Translations under genes and position numbers: made by a program | The notes under the pieces: generated by a model | Told to the model about the DNA's origin: nothing | The model's database searches: none | The model's input: only the letters and a program-made list of their open reading frames with translations | Assembly (NCBI GenBank): GCA_963824275.1 | Contig: CAWGOT010000010.1 | Location: forward strand, 893,675-957,674 | Origin: JANXQG01 sp963824275 | GTDB lineage: Bacteria; Planctomycetota; Planctomycetia; Pirellulales; Thermoguttaceae | Direction of reading: 5' to 3' | Length of the DNA: 64,000 nt | In this document: one piece after another, positions 39,260 to 47,486 of the stretch | Layout of the letters: the number at the start of each line of letters is the position of its first letter | Numbering within the stretch: the stretch's first letter is position 1

Positions 39260-39921
39260 TGAACAAGCAGAATATTCTAACAAGCACGGAAGTAGGCGAC
39301 TTCATTGCCAAGTGCAGGCACAATGTCGTAGCACTGCACAAGAACCTTACTGGCATTGGATATCGGTTTCTTCGTGACAATGGGCCGGTACAGTTTGCGA
39401 CGGAGTCTGATCGAGAAGCCCTTGCGGAAATTGACCAACGGTTTGGGCCGCTTCCGATCGTATTCAGACGTTGGTACGAATCGTTCTCGTATGTGGACTT
39501 CTCGCAAGATCCGAAACAGCTCTATGAGGATGGTGAGCTTGCTTCTGGGCTTGGTTGTAACATTACTCTGGTCTTTCGTGATCTTCGGTGGTGCCTTAAC
39601 TTTCGCGAAGAATTAAGGGCAAAATGCAAGCTCATGAGCAGGGAGAGTCTTGATCGTAGTTTCCTTCCAACCGGCGGCATTGCGTCGAACAACGAGCCGA
39701 AAGGCATCTGGCTTCCAAGCGGCTCGCCCGATGCGCCCCTTTACGACGACGGAGCTGGCCCAGTGTTCTTTTCGGAAGAAATTCGTGTTGCCCTTAGGGC
39801 TGGTGGCTTCCCCTATTGGGAACAGATGTTTAAGAGACGGAGGGTAAGTTCTCATCTTGGTTTTTGTGCCAAGCTTCCCGAACTTCGCAAGGTCTTACAC
39901 CGTGATTTGGTCGACTTTTAG
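39259..39921 (+). CDS. Immunity protein to the Rhs deaminase (SUKH-like?)
   Basis: 220 residues, GTG start at 39259 overlapping the toxin stop by one base, the standard arrangement for a cognate immunity gene. It reads NVVALHKNLTGIGYRFLRDN, REALAEIDQRFGPLPIVFRR, WYESFSYVDFSQDP, ITLVFRDLRWCLNFREELR and GIWLPSGSPDAPLYDDGAGP. The FGPLPIVFRRWYESF segment resembles the SUKH (SMI1/KNR4) fold, a frequent immunity scaffold against deaminase toxins, but I am not certain of it. No signal peptide, so cytoplasmic. AT-richer than the upstream toxin body, as usual for transferred tip/immunity modules. Confidence 0.7.
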   Translation: MNKQNILTSTEVGDFIAKCRHNVVALHKNLTGIGYRFLRDNGPVQFATESDREALAEIDQRFGPLPIVFRRWYESFSYVDFSQDPKQLYEDGELASGLGCNITLVFRDLRWCLNFREELRAKCKLMSRESLDRSFLPTGGIASNNEPKGIWLPSGSPDAPLYDDGAGPVFFSEEIRVALRAGGFPYWEQMFKRRRVSSHLGFCAKLPELRKVLHRDLVDF

Positions 39922-39927
39922 GGAAAT

Positions 39928-40419
39928 TTGTCCTCCGTCGGCGAAAGCGGAGTGCTGGCGCATAACGAGTATGCGAACCAGAAGAAGTTCGCGTTTGCAG
40001 AGGAAGGCGAGTCGAGTGAGCTTCCTGCCTTCGACGGAGAAACTACACATGGTCGTCTTGTTACCAGTGATGGTCGAGTCATTCCTCTGTCTTCCGGCGA
40101 ACGGAACCCGTTGTACAGCAAGTACCGTTCAGCGGGGCATGTCGAAGGGAAGGCTGCTATTTGGATGCGCGAGAATGATGTGATGGAGGCCGTGCTCTAC
40201 CACAACAACCCAAATGGGACTTGTAACAACTGCGACCGGGACGCAGGGGTATCTGTTCGCTTCGGCCGACCTGGGCAGCCTCGAAACCGACGTCCAAAGG
40301 CGCAGGGCGAGAACGCGGCGAGACCTTCACAATTTCTGACATTAGGATGCAGATTAAGGCTTCTATGCAGGAGCTTGATATCCCGCGCGTCTCTTGGAGG
40401 GCCTCGTTACGGAGGCTGA
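39928..40419 (+). CDS. Orphan Rhs tip: DddA-like (SCP1.201) cytidine deaminase
   Basis: Displaced C-terminal toxin module. It starts with SSVGESGVLAHNEYANQKKF, copying the Hint end of the upstream Rhs protein, so it has no secretion domain of its own. The deaminase region reads SELPAFDGETTHG, then AGHVEGKAAIWMRENDVMEA and VLYHNNPNGTCNNC. These match in order the catalytic motifs known from the dsDNA cytidine deaminase DddA (a GHVEG-type motif with catalytic Glu, a HNN strand, and two zinc Cys spaced TC-x-x-C). After CNNCDRDAG the listed frame departs from the family. A one-base shift gives DLGSLETDVQRRRAR and a stop just before the next gene. A third frame with GRERGETFTISDI is also possible. 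Activity on double-stranded DNA is inferred from family resemblance only. Confidence 0.8.
   Translation: MSSVGESGVLAHNEYANQKKFAFAEEGESSELPAFDGETTHGRLVTSDGRVIPLSSGERNPLYSKYRSAGHVEGKAAIWMRENDVMEAVLYHNNPNGTCNNCDRDAGVSVRFGRPGQPRNRRPKAQGENAARPSQFLTLGCRLRLLCRSLISRASLGGPRYGG
39937..39965 (+). repeat. 29-bp Hint-end repeat, copy 2
   Basis: Matches 38855-38883 except for one T/C change. It marks the junction where this orphan tip could recombine onto the Rhs body. Confidence 0.8.
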
Positions 40420-40597
40420 AAGGATGGTAGAGTGCAATCTGTTTGAACTAGCGGTGGACGTTGAAGGGCATGGCGATACGCCTCAAGTCCGCTATTTTGT
40501 TTACACGGACCTGCCCGCAGGAACGAAGCAACTGGAAAACAATAAAAGTCCGGTTTGTATGATTCTGGGGTGGTCACGTTATGTGAAAGGAGTATAA
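40347..40597 (+). CDS. Putative immunity protein to the DddA-like tip, one frameshift
   Basis: ATG 40347-40349 lies just after a TGA that could end the deaminase, with TTAGG upstream. It reads MQIKASMQELDIPRVS, then after a shift near 40395 EGLVTEAERMVECNLFELAV, DVEGHGDTPQVRYFVYTD and SPVCMILGWSRYVKGV ending at 40597. At about 83 residues it may be shortened by the transposase that follows within 40 bases. Position directly after the toxin supports an immunity role; Imm1-type proteins are the usual partners of SCP1.201 deaminases, but I cannot confirm that family here. Confidence 0.5.
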
Positions 40598-40634
40598 TCG
40601 AGGAGTACTAATTCTTCAACCATGCACGCCAAGG

Positions 40635-41645
40635 ATGGCGGCTATGTCGAGAACGGGTCTTCAGGGTTGTATTTGTCCTCAATGTGTCGTCGATGACGAC
40701 GTGCGAGCTACGCATGGCCGGTGGATCGAATTGATGTCCCTTTTCAACGAGCGGCAGGCGCGGCTTTACGCTGCCGAGAAAGCCATGGCTTTGGGACATG
40801 GCGGTATTACTCTTGTGTCGGAAGTGCTGGGTCTGTCGGAGCGCACGATTCGGCGCGGGATCGAGGAGTTGGAGGCGGGAGATCTGGGTGAGATGCCGGA
40901 AAGAGCCCGCCGTCCTGGCGCTGGACGGAAAGCGAGCGAAGAAGTCGATCCGTCCCTCGTGGATGACCTGGAATTGCTGATGGGAGAAACTACGGCAGGT
41001 GATCCCATGCGACTGCTGAAGTGGACCACGAAATCGCTTCGATCCATTGCCAAGGAATTGACTCAGCGCGGACACACGGTCAGTCATCCCACGGTACACC
41101 GTTTGCTGCGAGAGTTGGATTATTCTCTGTGGGGCAACAAGCGGTCGATCGAGGGCAAGCAACATCCTCAACGGGATGCTCAATTTCGCTACCTGTACCA
41201 GCAGGTGAAACGCTGTATGCGTGCAAGAATCCCCGTAATTTCCGTGGATACCAAGAAGAAGGAACTGGTGGGGGCGTTCCACAACAAGGGGCGTCGCTGG
41301 GGAAAAAAGCAGCATGTGGTCAGCGCTTACGACTTTCCGTCCCTGGCTGAGGGCCGGGCGTATCCCTATGGCCTTTACGATGAAACCCAGAATGAAGGCT
41401 TTGTGAATGTGGGAATTAGCCACGACACTGCCGAGTTTGCCTCGGAGAGCATCGATCGTTGGTGGCGGATGCTGGGGCGCCGTCACTACTCGAACGCTAC
41501 CAAGCTCTTGATCACTGCCGACGGTGGCGGTAGCAACGGAAGTCGGAACCGCCTGTGGAAATACTGTATCCAGCAATTTGCTGATCGCCACGGCTTGGCG
41601 GGGGCGGATCAGGGGGATCAGGGTCAGACTTTAACTGCTAACTGG
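40635..41645 (+). mobile_element. ISAzo13-family transposase, C-terminally truncated
   Basis: The open frame reads GRWIELMSLFNERQARLYAA, GITLVSEVLGLSERTIRRGI, RRPGAGRKASEEVDPSLVDD, KWTTKSLRSIAKELTQRGH, YSLWGNKRSIEGKQHPQRDA, PVISVDTKKKELVGAFHNKG, YDETQNEGFVNVGISHDTAE, RRHYSNATKLLITADGGGSN and LWKYCIQQFADRHGL. These are standard ISAzo13 motifs. After HGL the family should continue about 60 more residues with the last catalytic Glu. Instead the sequence runs into the REP arm of the RAYT element at 41617. The missing 3' end is not found on the far side, so the element is dead. Confidence 0.85.
41617..41645 (-). repeat. REP arm left of RAYT 1
   Basis: The 29-bp segment beginning ATCAGGGTCAGAC is the exact reverse complement of 42670-42698 and 42737-42765. 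The pair bounds the RAYT gene. Confidence 0.8.
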
Positions 41646-41685
41646 CCTTGACCGGGGAGATCGGGCTTGGTACCATGTTGGGATC

Positions 41686-42684
41686 ATGGCACGACCTCCA
41701 CGTATTGACTTCCCCGACGCGCTGTACCACGTCACCAGCCGCGGCAACGGGCGGCAGGAGATTTTCTGGACGGACGACGACCGTCAACGGTTCGTCGGCC
41801 AACTCGCCGACGGCGTGCATTCGGCGGCAATCGTGCTTTACGCCTTCGCCATGTTGGACAACCATTTCCACCTCCTAGCGCGGACGCCGCGGGCCAACCT
41901 CTCGCAGTTCATGCAGCGGCTGAACAGCTCCTATGCCTTGTACGCGCGGTTCAAGCACCGCCGCCCTGGCCATCAGTTTCAGGGCCGTTTCAAGGCCAAG
42001 CTCGTGGAAGACGAGACGTACCTGCGGATGCTGACCCGGTACATCCACCTGAACCCCATCAAGATCGCGGCCTGCCGGAAGCTCGGGCGAGCGGCGCGAG
42101 TGCGGCGCTTGGAAGGCTATGTCTGGAGCAGCTACCCGGGTTACGTCGATGCCGTGAAACGGTGGGAGTTCGTCAACTACGATCTGCTGGCCGACTACGG
42201 CCGCACGCAGCCCGAGGCCCGGCGGCAATACCGGGCCTACGTCCATGCGTGCGTCTTGGAGGACGACGCGCCGATCCTGGCGGCAATGGCCGCTAGCCGG
42301 CATGCGATCGGCGGAGAGAGATTCGTGGAGGATACGGAGCAACGCCTGGCAGTTCGGCGGAGTGGAAGGCAAGTCGACCGGGATGTAGACCTTCCGCGAA
42401 CGACCGTCGCGATCGAACGGATTGACGAGGCAGTCGCTGCGCATTATGGCGTCGTGCCGGCGAACCTGGAAAGTTGTCGCATGTGCGGCGGCGCGGCCAA
42501 GTTCGTCGCGGTGGAGTTGGCCTGTCGCCTGACGGGCATGACCCAGCGTGCCATCGGTGCGCACTATGGGGCCATCAGTTCCGCAGGCGTGAGCAACATT
42601 CGTCGGCGATTGAGGAGAGGAGAGTACGCGCTCTCCGAAGTCGTCTTGCAGCTATACCAACGGATCGTTCCAGTTAGCAGTTAA
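41686..42684 (+). CDS. REP-associated tyrosine transposase (RAYT 1)
   Basis: Intact, 332 residues. The Y1 HUH-type nuclease core shows PRIDFPDALYHVTSRGNGRQ, YAFAMLDNHFHLLARTPRAN (the HxH motif HFH), FMQRLNSSYALYARFKHRR and LRMLTRYIHLNPIKIAACRK, the usual landmarks of RAYT/IS200-like proteins. It also has a longer C-terminal DnaA/ParB-like helical part (RAIGAHYGAISSAGVSNIRR) found in many RAYTs. It is framed by the inverted REP arms at 41617 and 42670, the second overlapping the end of the gene. It apparently inserted into the ISAzo13 transposase. RAYTs mobilise REP hairpins rather than complete IS elements. Confidence 0.88.
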   Translation: MARPPRIDFPDALYHVTSRGNGRQEIFWTDDDRQRFVGQLADGVHSAAIVLYAFAMLDNHFHLLARTPRANLSQFMQRLNSSYALYARFKHRRPGHQFQGRFKAKLVEDETYLRMLTRYIHLNPIKIAACRKLGRAARVRRLEGYVWSSYPGYVDAVKRWEFVNYDLLADYGRTQPEARRQYRAYVHACVLEDDAPILAAMAASRHAIGGERFVEDTEQRLAVRRSGRQVDRDVDLPRTTVAIERIDEAVAAHYGVVPANLESCRMCGGAAKFVAVELACRLTGMTQRAIGAHYGAISSAGVSNIRRRLRRGEYALSEVVLQLYQRIVPVSS

Positions 42685-42765
42685 AGTCTGACCCTGATGG
42701 GCGGAAAGTCTGACCCTAATGGGCGCTCCGATCGTTCCAGTTAGCAGTTAAAGTCTGACCCTGAT
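42670..42765 (+). repeat. REP copies right of RAYT 1 (two direct copies)
   Basis: The 29-bp REP starting CCAGTTAGCAGTTAAAG occurs at 42670-42698 and again at 42737-42765, 67 bp apart. A partial copy (AAAGTCTGACCCTAATGGGC) lies between them. Confidence 0.8.
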
Positions 42766-42773
42766 GGGCCCCG

Positions 42774-43133
42774 GGGCAAGTCGTTCCGCTTAACGAGCTT
42801 GGGGTTCCAGGACCGGAATTTCGACCGAATCCAAGTATTAAAGAACGCTATGTTCGCAGTTCCGAGTTTGGACCAACTCCTGAGCAGACGGCTTACGTTC
42901 AAGACCTGCCCTGTGCCGTTTGTGGTGACACTGTGGTGCCGAAAGTGGCCGACCACATGGATGCAGGTGTCGTGGAGTACTTCCGAACCGGTACTAACAA
43001 CATCGAATACCAGACCAGTTTAGAAGCAGTTCAGGCTCATTGCGGCTCGCAAGGTTGTAAGGCTTCCCTCAGACAGGGGGCCGAGATGGCACAGTTCTCT
43101 CGGCGAATGAATGGTCTCTTGGGACTTGATTAG
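42774..43133 (+). pseudogene. Orphan Rhs tip: HNH/EndoVII-like nuclease toxin, N-terminally cut
   Basis: An open frame without start enters from the REP element. It reads QVVPLNELGVPGPEFRPNP, then YVQDLPCAVCGDTVVPKVAD, HMDAGVVEYFRTGTNNIEYQ and SLEAVQAHCGSQGCKASLRQ, ending FSRRMNGLLGLD at TAG 43131-43133. The C-x-x-C pair, the ADH motif and the second Cys pair are the pattern of HNH/endonuclease-VII-like nuclease tips common at Rhs C-termini. It lacks Rhs core, Hint and start codon, so it is a displaced tip cassette cut by the RAYT/REP insertion. An immunity-like gene follows six bases later. Confidence 0.7.
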
Positions 43134-43138
43134 GACGA

Positions 43139-43824
43139 ATGACTATACTAGCTACCGATATACTTGATCAACTCGATCAGGCAACTCACGATGCGGAGTT
43201 TCCCGTCTTTGACAACGGCTATGTGTCCTTTGCTGCCGCAAGGCTCAGTGGATACCGTTCCGAGGAGGCGTGGGGGATTGTCATCGAAGTGCTTGGCTAC
43301 TACTACCTTGAGCGGCAGTTCGAGGACCGGCTGTATGTTTTGGGAGTTGTGTTCCACACCCTGGCATTGGGGAGTTCATTAGGACATTTGAGGCAATTGG
43401 AGAGCCATTGCTTGTCGACAAAGACACCGTGAACCCAATGCTGTCAGGGATATCCATACGTGGACGTCCGTTTTACTTCTCGTTGGATGCCCGTTTTTTT
43501 GCTGATGCCGGGATTGCTTTACGGAGTTCCACAGCCTCGATTCACCCAGCAGAATTGCTAAGGGCGATCTGCTACTACCGGTCGCCTGAACTGCTGGGAA
43601 CCGATAAGGAAATCGAGTCGCTCTCGGGAATCTCGCTTCCTAGGATCATTCGGCTGAGTGAATGGGAGCATCCTGACGTTGCCGCTGATCAGCTCCCGAG
43701 TCAGTCCCGGTCGATCCAGATGCTTGCGCAAGCGCTTAGCGAGGGCAACGCCGATTTGTACGACCCTAAGGTGACGCATCCAAACACTCACTGGCGGAAC
43801 TGGCTGGCAGGAGGAACGCTGTAG
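43139..43824 (+). CDS. Putative immunity protein (DUF7003-like), one frameshift
   Basis: ATG 43139, five bases after the nuclease tip stop. The N-terminal part reads TDILDQLDQATHDAEFPVFD, NGYVSFAAARLSGYRSEEAW and GIVIEVLGYYYLERQFEDRL. That pattern I associate with DUF7003-type proteins found beside Rhs tips. A one-base shift near 43370 leads to FIRTFEAIGEPLLVDKDTV, GISIRGRPFYFSLDARFFAD and LLRAICYYRSPELLGTDKEI, ending HPNTHWRNWLAGGTL at 43822-43824. Cytoplasmic, no signal peptide. Its partner toxin is truncated, so it may now protect only against toxin delivered by relatives. Confidence 0.65.
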
Positions 43825-43945
43825 GCCAGCGGATACTATCCGCTTTTTATTCAACTAGAAGAAACTCTGGCTATTCGGCGACAGGCGATGGGCAAGACGC
43901 AATCCTTCGCCGGGAGCAGGCGGGGAAGAAAGGGGTCAGGGGAAG

Positions 43946-43960
43946 AAAGGGGTCAGAACT
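43946..43960 (-). repeat. REP arm left of RAYT 2
   Basis: AAAGGGGTCAGAACT pairs with AGTTCTGACCCCTTT at 44700-44714. A second GGGGTCAGGGGAAGAA unit lies just before it. Confidence 0.75.
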
Positions 43961-43967
43961 TTTTCTC

Positions 43968-43996
43968 TTGACAAAAAGGGAGGGTGAGGTTAGGAT
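43968..43996 (+). promoter_or_regulatory. Consensus sigma-70 promoter of RAYT 2
   Basis: TTGACA (43968-43973), a 17-bp spacer, then TAGGAT (43991-43996). Transcription would start at about 44003, the A of the RAYT start codon, so the transcript is probably leaderless. Confidence 0.65.
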
Positions 43997-44002
43997 GCGT
44001 AA

Positions 44003-44701
44003 ATGCCACGACCCTTGCGTCCCATTGCCGACGGACTAATTTACCACGTCATCAACCGTGGCAACAATCGCCAGACGGTTTTTGACAGCGATGGCGATTA
44101 CAGGGCGTTTCTGAAAGCGATCGCCGACCTGAAAGAGCGAAGACAATTCGACTTGTACGGCTACTGCCTGATGGGTAACCACATTCACCTGTTGATTCGC
44201 CCCCGAGACTGCTCGATCAGCCGCATTGCGCAGAGCCTGCTGGTATCGCACACGCAGCGTTACCACCGCTTCCATCGATCGAGCGGGCACGTTTGGCAAG
44301 GGCGATTCAAGAGCCCGGTGATTCAAGACGACGACCATCTCCTGACGGTGTTGCGGTACATCGAGGCCAACCCGCTGCGCGCGAAGCTCGTGGAGCGCGC
44401 GGACGATTACCCGTGGAGCAGCTTTGCCTGTCATGGCCTGGGCCGTAGCGATCCGCTTCTCGACCCGGTCGTGGGGTACGATGCGTTGGCGAGCAGTCCG
44501 GCGGCGCGGCAGCGGCGTTGGTCGGCTTACGTGCATCAGATTCCTGAGGAGGACGAACTGGCCGCCATCCGCCGCAGCAGCGAGACGGGGCTGCCCTACG
44601 GCGAGACTGAGTGGGTGGATCGTCTATGCCGGGAATTGAAGCTTGACTTGACCATCCGTCCGCGAGGCCGACCACGAAAAGACGCCGACGCCAGTAAATA
44701 G
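44003..44701 (+). CDS. REP-associated tyrosine transposase (RAYT 2)
   Basis: Intact, 232 residues. Y1 core motifs: PIADGLIYHVINRGNNRQTV, YGYCLMGNHIHLLIRPRDCS (HxH motif HIH), QSLLVSHTQRYHRFHRSSGH, VWQGRFKSPVIQDDDHLLTV and RYIEANPLRAKLVERADDYP with the catalytic Tyr expected in this helix. The C-terminus is basic (IRPRGRPRKDADASK). Flanked by short inverted GGGGTCAGAAC REP arms. It is a different subgroup from RAYT 1. A related GGGGTCAGATC hairpin lies inside the gene at 61922-63624. Codon 1 coincides with the predicted transcription start. Confidence 0.9.
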   Translation: MPRPLRPIADGLIYHVINRGNNRQTVFDSDGDYRAFLKAIADLKERRQFDLYGYCLMGNHIHLLIRPRDCSISRIAQSLLVSHTQRYHRFHRSSGHVWQGRFKSPVIQDDDHLLTVLRYIEANPLRAKLVERADDYPWSSFACHGLGRSDPLLDPVVGYDALASSPAARQRRWSAYVHQIPEEDELAAIRRSSETGLPYGETEWVDRLCRELKLDLTIRPRGRPRKDADASK

Positions 44702-44714
44702 TTCTGACCCCTTT
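44700..44714 (+). repeat. REP arm right of RAYT 2
   Basis: AGTTCTGACCCCTTT overlaps the RAYT stop codon and is the inverse of 43946-43960. Confidence 0.75.
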
Positions 44715-44892
44715 TATCCTCCATCGACTGGACGGCAATGACCGCAAAGCAACTAAAAATCGAGTCGTCCCTACGTGCTCGGGGAAGACCAAGGAAAGAA
44801 CCATAAAGCCCCTCAACATTATTTGTATTCCCGAATTACCCAGATACACCAGATTTGGTGGATGAGAGCTTTTCTCCTTCCGGCGCGGCGGC

Positions 44893-44898
44893 TATAAT
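44893..44898 (+). promoter_or_regulatory. -10 element TATAAT of the isocitrate dehydrogenase gene
   Basis: A perfect TATAAT ends seven bases before the ATG at 44905, so the transcript would start at or near the A of the start codon. No clear ribosome site is present, and no strong -35 box is visible. The rest of 44715-44892 shows nothing else. Confidence 0.45.
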
Positions 44899-44904
44899 TC
44901 TGCC

Positions 44905-45942
44905 ATGAGCATGCACCAAGTTGTGTTGATTCCGGGCGACGGCATCGGTCCCGAGGTGACCGAGGCCGTGAAACGCATTCTGTCGGCCGCCAAGGCCCCA
45001 GTCCAATGGCTCGAGTTCCAGGCCGGGCTGACGGCCTTGAAAGAGGGCAAAGAGCTGCTGCCCGCCGAGGCATTAGACGCCGTCCGCAAGCACCGCGTGG
45101 CCCTGAAGGGGCCATGTACGACGCCGGTCGGCGAGGGCTACACTTCCATCAACGTCGCCATGCGGAAAAAGCTCCACCTGTATGCGGCCGTGCGGCCGGT
45201 GCGGAATCTCGATGGTGTGGCCACGCGCTACCAGAACGTCGATCTGGTGATCATCCGGGAAAACACCGAGGGCCTGTACAGCGGCGTGGAGAACCAGGTC
45301 ACTGACGGCGTGGTGATGAGCATGAAAGTGGCCACCGAGGCCGCCTGCCTGCGGATCGCCCGCTTTGCCTTTCAATTCGTCCTGCGGCGGAATCGCAAGA
45401 AAGTCACGGCGATGCACAAGGCCAACATCATGAAACTGACCGACGGCCTCTTCCTTCGCTGCGCCCGGCAGGTCCACGACCAGGAGTTTCCGCAGGTGCC
45501 GTACAACGAGGTGATCGTCGACGCCGGCTGCGCCAAGATGGTGCAGGATCCGACGCAGTTCGACGTCCTTCTCATGGAGAACCTGTATGGCGACATGCTC
45601 AGCGACCTCTGCGCGGGGCTTGTCGGCGGATTGGGTGTGACGCCGGGCGCGAACATCGGCGACGAAGCGGCGGTCTTCGAGGCCGTACACGGCTCGGCCC
45701 CCGACATTGCCGGCCAGGGGATCGCCAATCCCCTGGCGTTGACCATGTCGGCGGTCATGATGCTGAACCACCTGTCCGACACCCGCGACTGCCAGGCCTC
45801 GCACCAGGCCGCCGAGAAGATCAAGGCGGCCTACAACTCGGCCCTCTCCGCAGGCGAGAAGACCCGCGATCTGGGCGGGGGCCTGTCCACGAGCGGATTC
45901 GCCGACGCGGTCATCCGCCGGATTGCCGCTTCGCACGTGTGA
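44905..45942 (+). CDS. NAD-dependent isocitrate dehydrogenase (isocitrate/isopropylmalate family)
   Basis: Intact, 345 residues, cytoplasmic. It oxidatively decarboxylates a malate-type substrate; isocitrate is most likely. It reads VVLIPGDGIGPEVTEAVKRI, LKGPCTTPVGEGYTSINVAM, LYAAVRPVRNLDGVATRYQN and the signature VIIRENTEGLYSGVE, with KANIMKLTDGLFLRC, MVQDPTQFDVLLMENLYGDM, DLCAGLVGGLGVTPGANIGD and HGSAPDIAGQGIANPLALTM. The length and the YSGVE motif fit the NAD-type (IDH3-like) branch rather than isopropylmalate dehydrogenase. Homoisocitrate dehydrogenase is a less likely alternative. No operon partners are evident; the next gene is convergent. Confidence 0.88.
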   Translation: MSMHQVVLIPGDGIGPEVTEAVKRILSAAKAPVQWLEFQAGLTALKEGKELLPAEALDAVRKHRVALKGPCTTPVGEGYTSINVAMRKKLHLYAAVRPVRNLDGVATRYQNVDLVIIRENTEGLYSGVENQVTDGVVMSMKVATEAACLRIARFAFQFVLRRNRKKVTAMHKANIMKLTDGLFLRCARQVHDQEFPQVPYNEVIVDAGCAKMVQDPTQFDVLLMENLYGDMLSDLCAGLVGGLGVTPGANIGDEAAVFEAVHGSAPDIAGQGIANPLALTMSAVMMLNHLSDTRDCQASHQAAEKIKAAYNSALSAGEKTRDLGGGLSTSGFADAVIRRIAASHV

Positions 45943-45955
45943 CGAAGACCTTCGG

Positions 45956-47361
45956 CTACTTTACCGTTTCGATTTCCACGCGGTTCTGCCGTGCGTTGTG
46001 TCCCTGCCGCGTCATGACCTCATATTGCAATTCGGCCTTCGCCCCCGCCGCGACGGAAGCCGTATACTCGACGGTCTGATAGTCGTGGCTCTTTGCAGCC
46101 AGCCCGCTGCGAAAGGCCACGTCGCCGGGAAACGTGCGGCGGATCTCCAGGTCGATCGGCCTCTTGGTGTAGTTCCGCACCCGCTGGGCGAAGAGCGTGT
46201 GGTCGTCCCAGCCGGCGACGGAGCTATTGACCTCGATCTGGATGCCCGGTTCATCGACGCGGCGGAAAATGTTCGCGCCGTTGACCTGCATAGAAAGACC
46301 GTCGCGCCAGGTTCGCAGCTTGACCAGGTCGAAGATCACCTCAGGGTCGGGACCCAGGTTCAGTTCGATCTTGTCCCCGATCGGCACGTATTTGATGGGC
46401 TGGGCCGCAAGGAAGCTCAGCCCGTCGCGGCCGTTGGAACGAAAGACGCGGAACGCGCCGTCGGGCAGCGGCGTGGTGCCGAGTTTCGAGTCCTTGTCGT
46501 TGGTGAGGACGTACATCCGCACGAGTTGTTCGCCATATTCGGCGGGCCGGTAGCGATACTGGATCTTGAGCGGCACCTTGGCCGCTTCCAGGCTTCGCAG
46601 CCGCTTGGACCAGGCGTTGGGGATCGTCTCGGTACCCTCGATCGTATAGATGAAATACTCGCCCAAGCCCTCCTTGGCGACTTCCTTGGGAGCCAGATGC
46701 GCAGCGAGTTTGCCCCCGATAGCATCCCGCCTGAGAGAATGAGGGTCGGCGCATCGTCGATCGCCTTCTTCACGGCCAACTGCTGGTATGCGTTTCGCCC
46801 GTCGATGGTGAGCTTGCCAACGTCGCTGACAGGGATGCGGGCCAATTCGGCGATCTTTTCGACGAGGTTGATCCGCCCGACGACGAGCCGGACTTGGGCG
46901 TCTTCATACTCCTCGCCGGAATTGTTGTTCACGCGCACGAAGCCTTCGATGCCTAGCTGCGATTCATCCGTGCCGGCGATGCCGATGTAATCAGCCGACC
47001 AACTGATGCCGCTGGTGAAATAGGTAATCTCAATCGTGGCCTCGCCGTCCAGTTCGCTCCCCACGTTCCAATACAGCATCTGCGGCTTGGCGTGGGGGAA
47101 AGTAGTGTCCAGCACGGTCAGCTTCTCGGCGTGCGTGAGGAACCGCAGTTCCACCGAAGTCGGATCGATGAGCGTATTGGCCCAACTGAATTTCAGCGGA
47201 TTCGCGCCCGGCTTGAAGGTCACCTTGCGGGTCTCGCGGACGAGCGTCAGGTCTTCGGAGTTGTAGATCGTAAGCTGAACGGCATTGCGGGCCGGTACGG
47301 TCGAGAGATCGACGTTCTCGGCCCGGGCCGCAGCCCCGATGATCATCAGGATGGCCAGCAT
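45956..47361 (-). CDS. DUF4139 protein, array copy 1, frameshifted
   Basis: Last of five tandem DUF4139 genes. A signal peptide ending AAARAEN is followed by the shared N-terminal sequence VDLSTVPARNAVQLTIYNSE, DLTLVRETRKVTFKPGANPL, FSWANTLIDPTSVELRFLTH and WNVGSELDGEATIEITYFTS. The C-terminal DUF4139 part reads GEYFIYTIEGTETIPNAWSK, IQYRYRPAEYGEQLVRMYVL, KYVPIGDKIELNLGPDPEVI and NSSVAGWDDHTLFAQRVRNY, ending HNARQNRVEIETVK. The frame changes near 46690. Its middle differs from the other copies (TIDGRNAYQQLAVKKAIDD). The start is uncertain; the frame is open upstream to 47445 through repetitive ACGGAGGAAAC leader DNA. Function of the domain is unknown; predicted periplasmic beta-rich protein. 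Confidence 0.75.
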
Positions 47362-47486
47362 AATTGAACGGGCCACGGAGGAAACGCGGAGGAAACACGG
47401 ATTAACGAGCACGGGTTGCATTTCTTTTCTTGGGCCTTTCTTCATCCGTGATTCTTCCGTGTTCCATCCGTGGCTAAAACTTGGAA

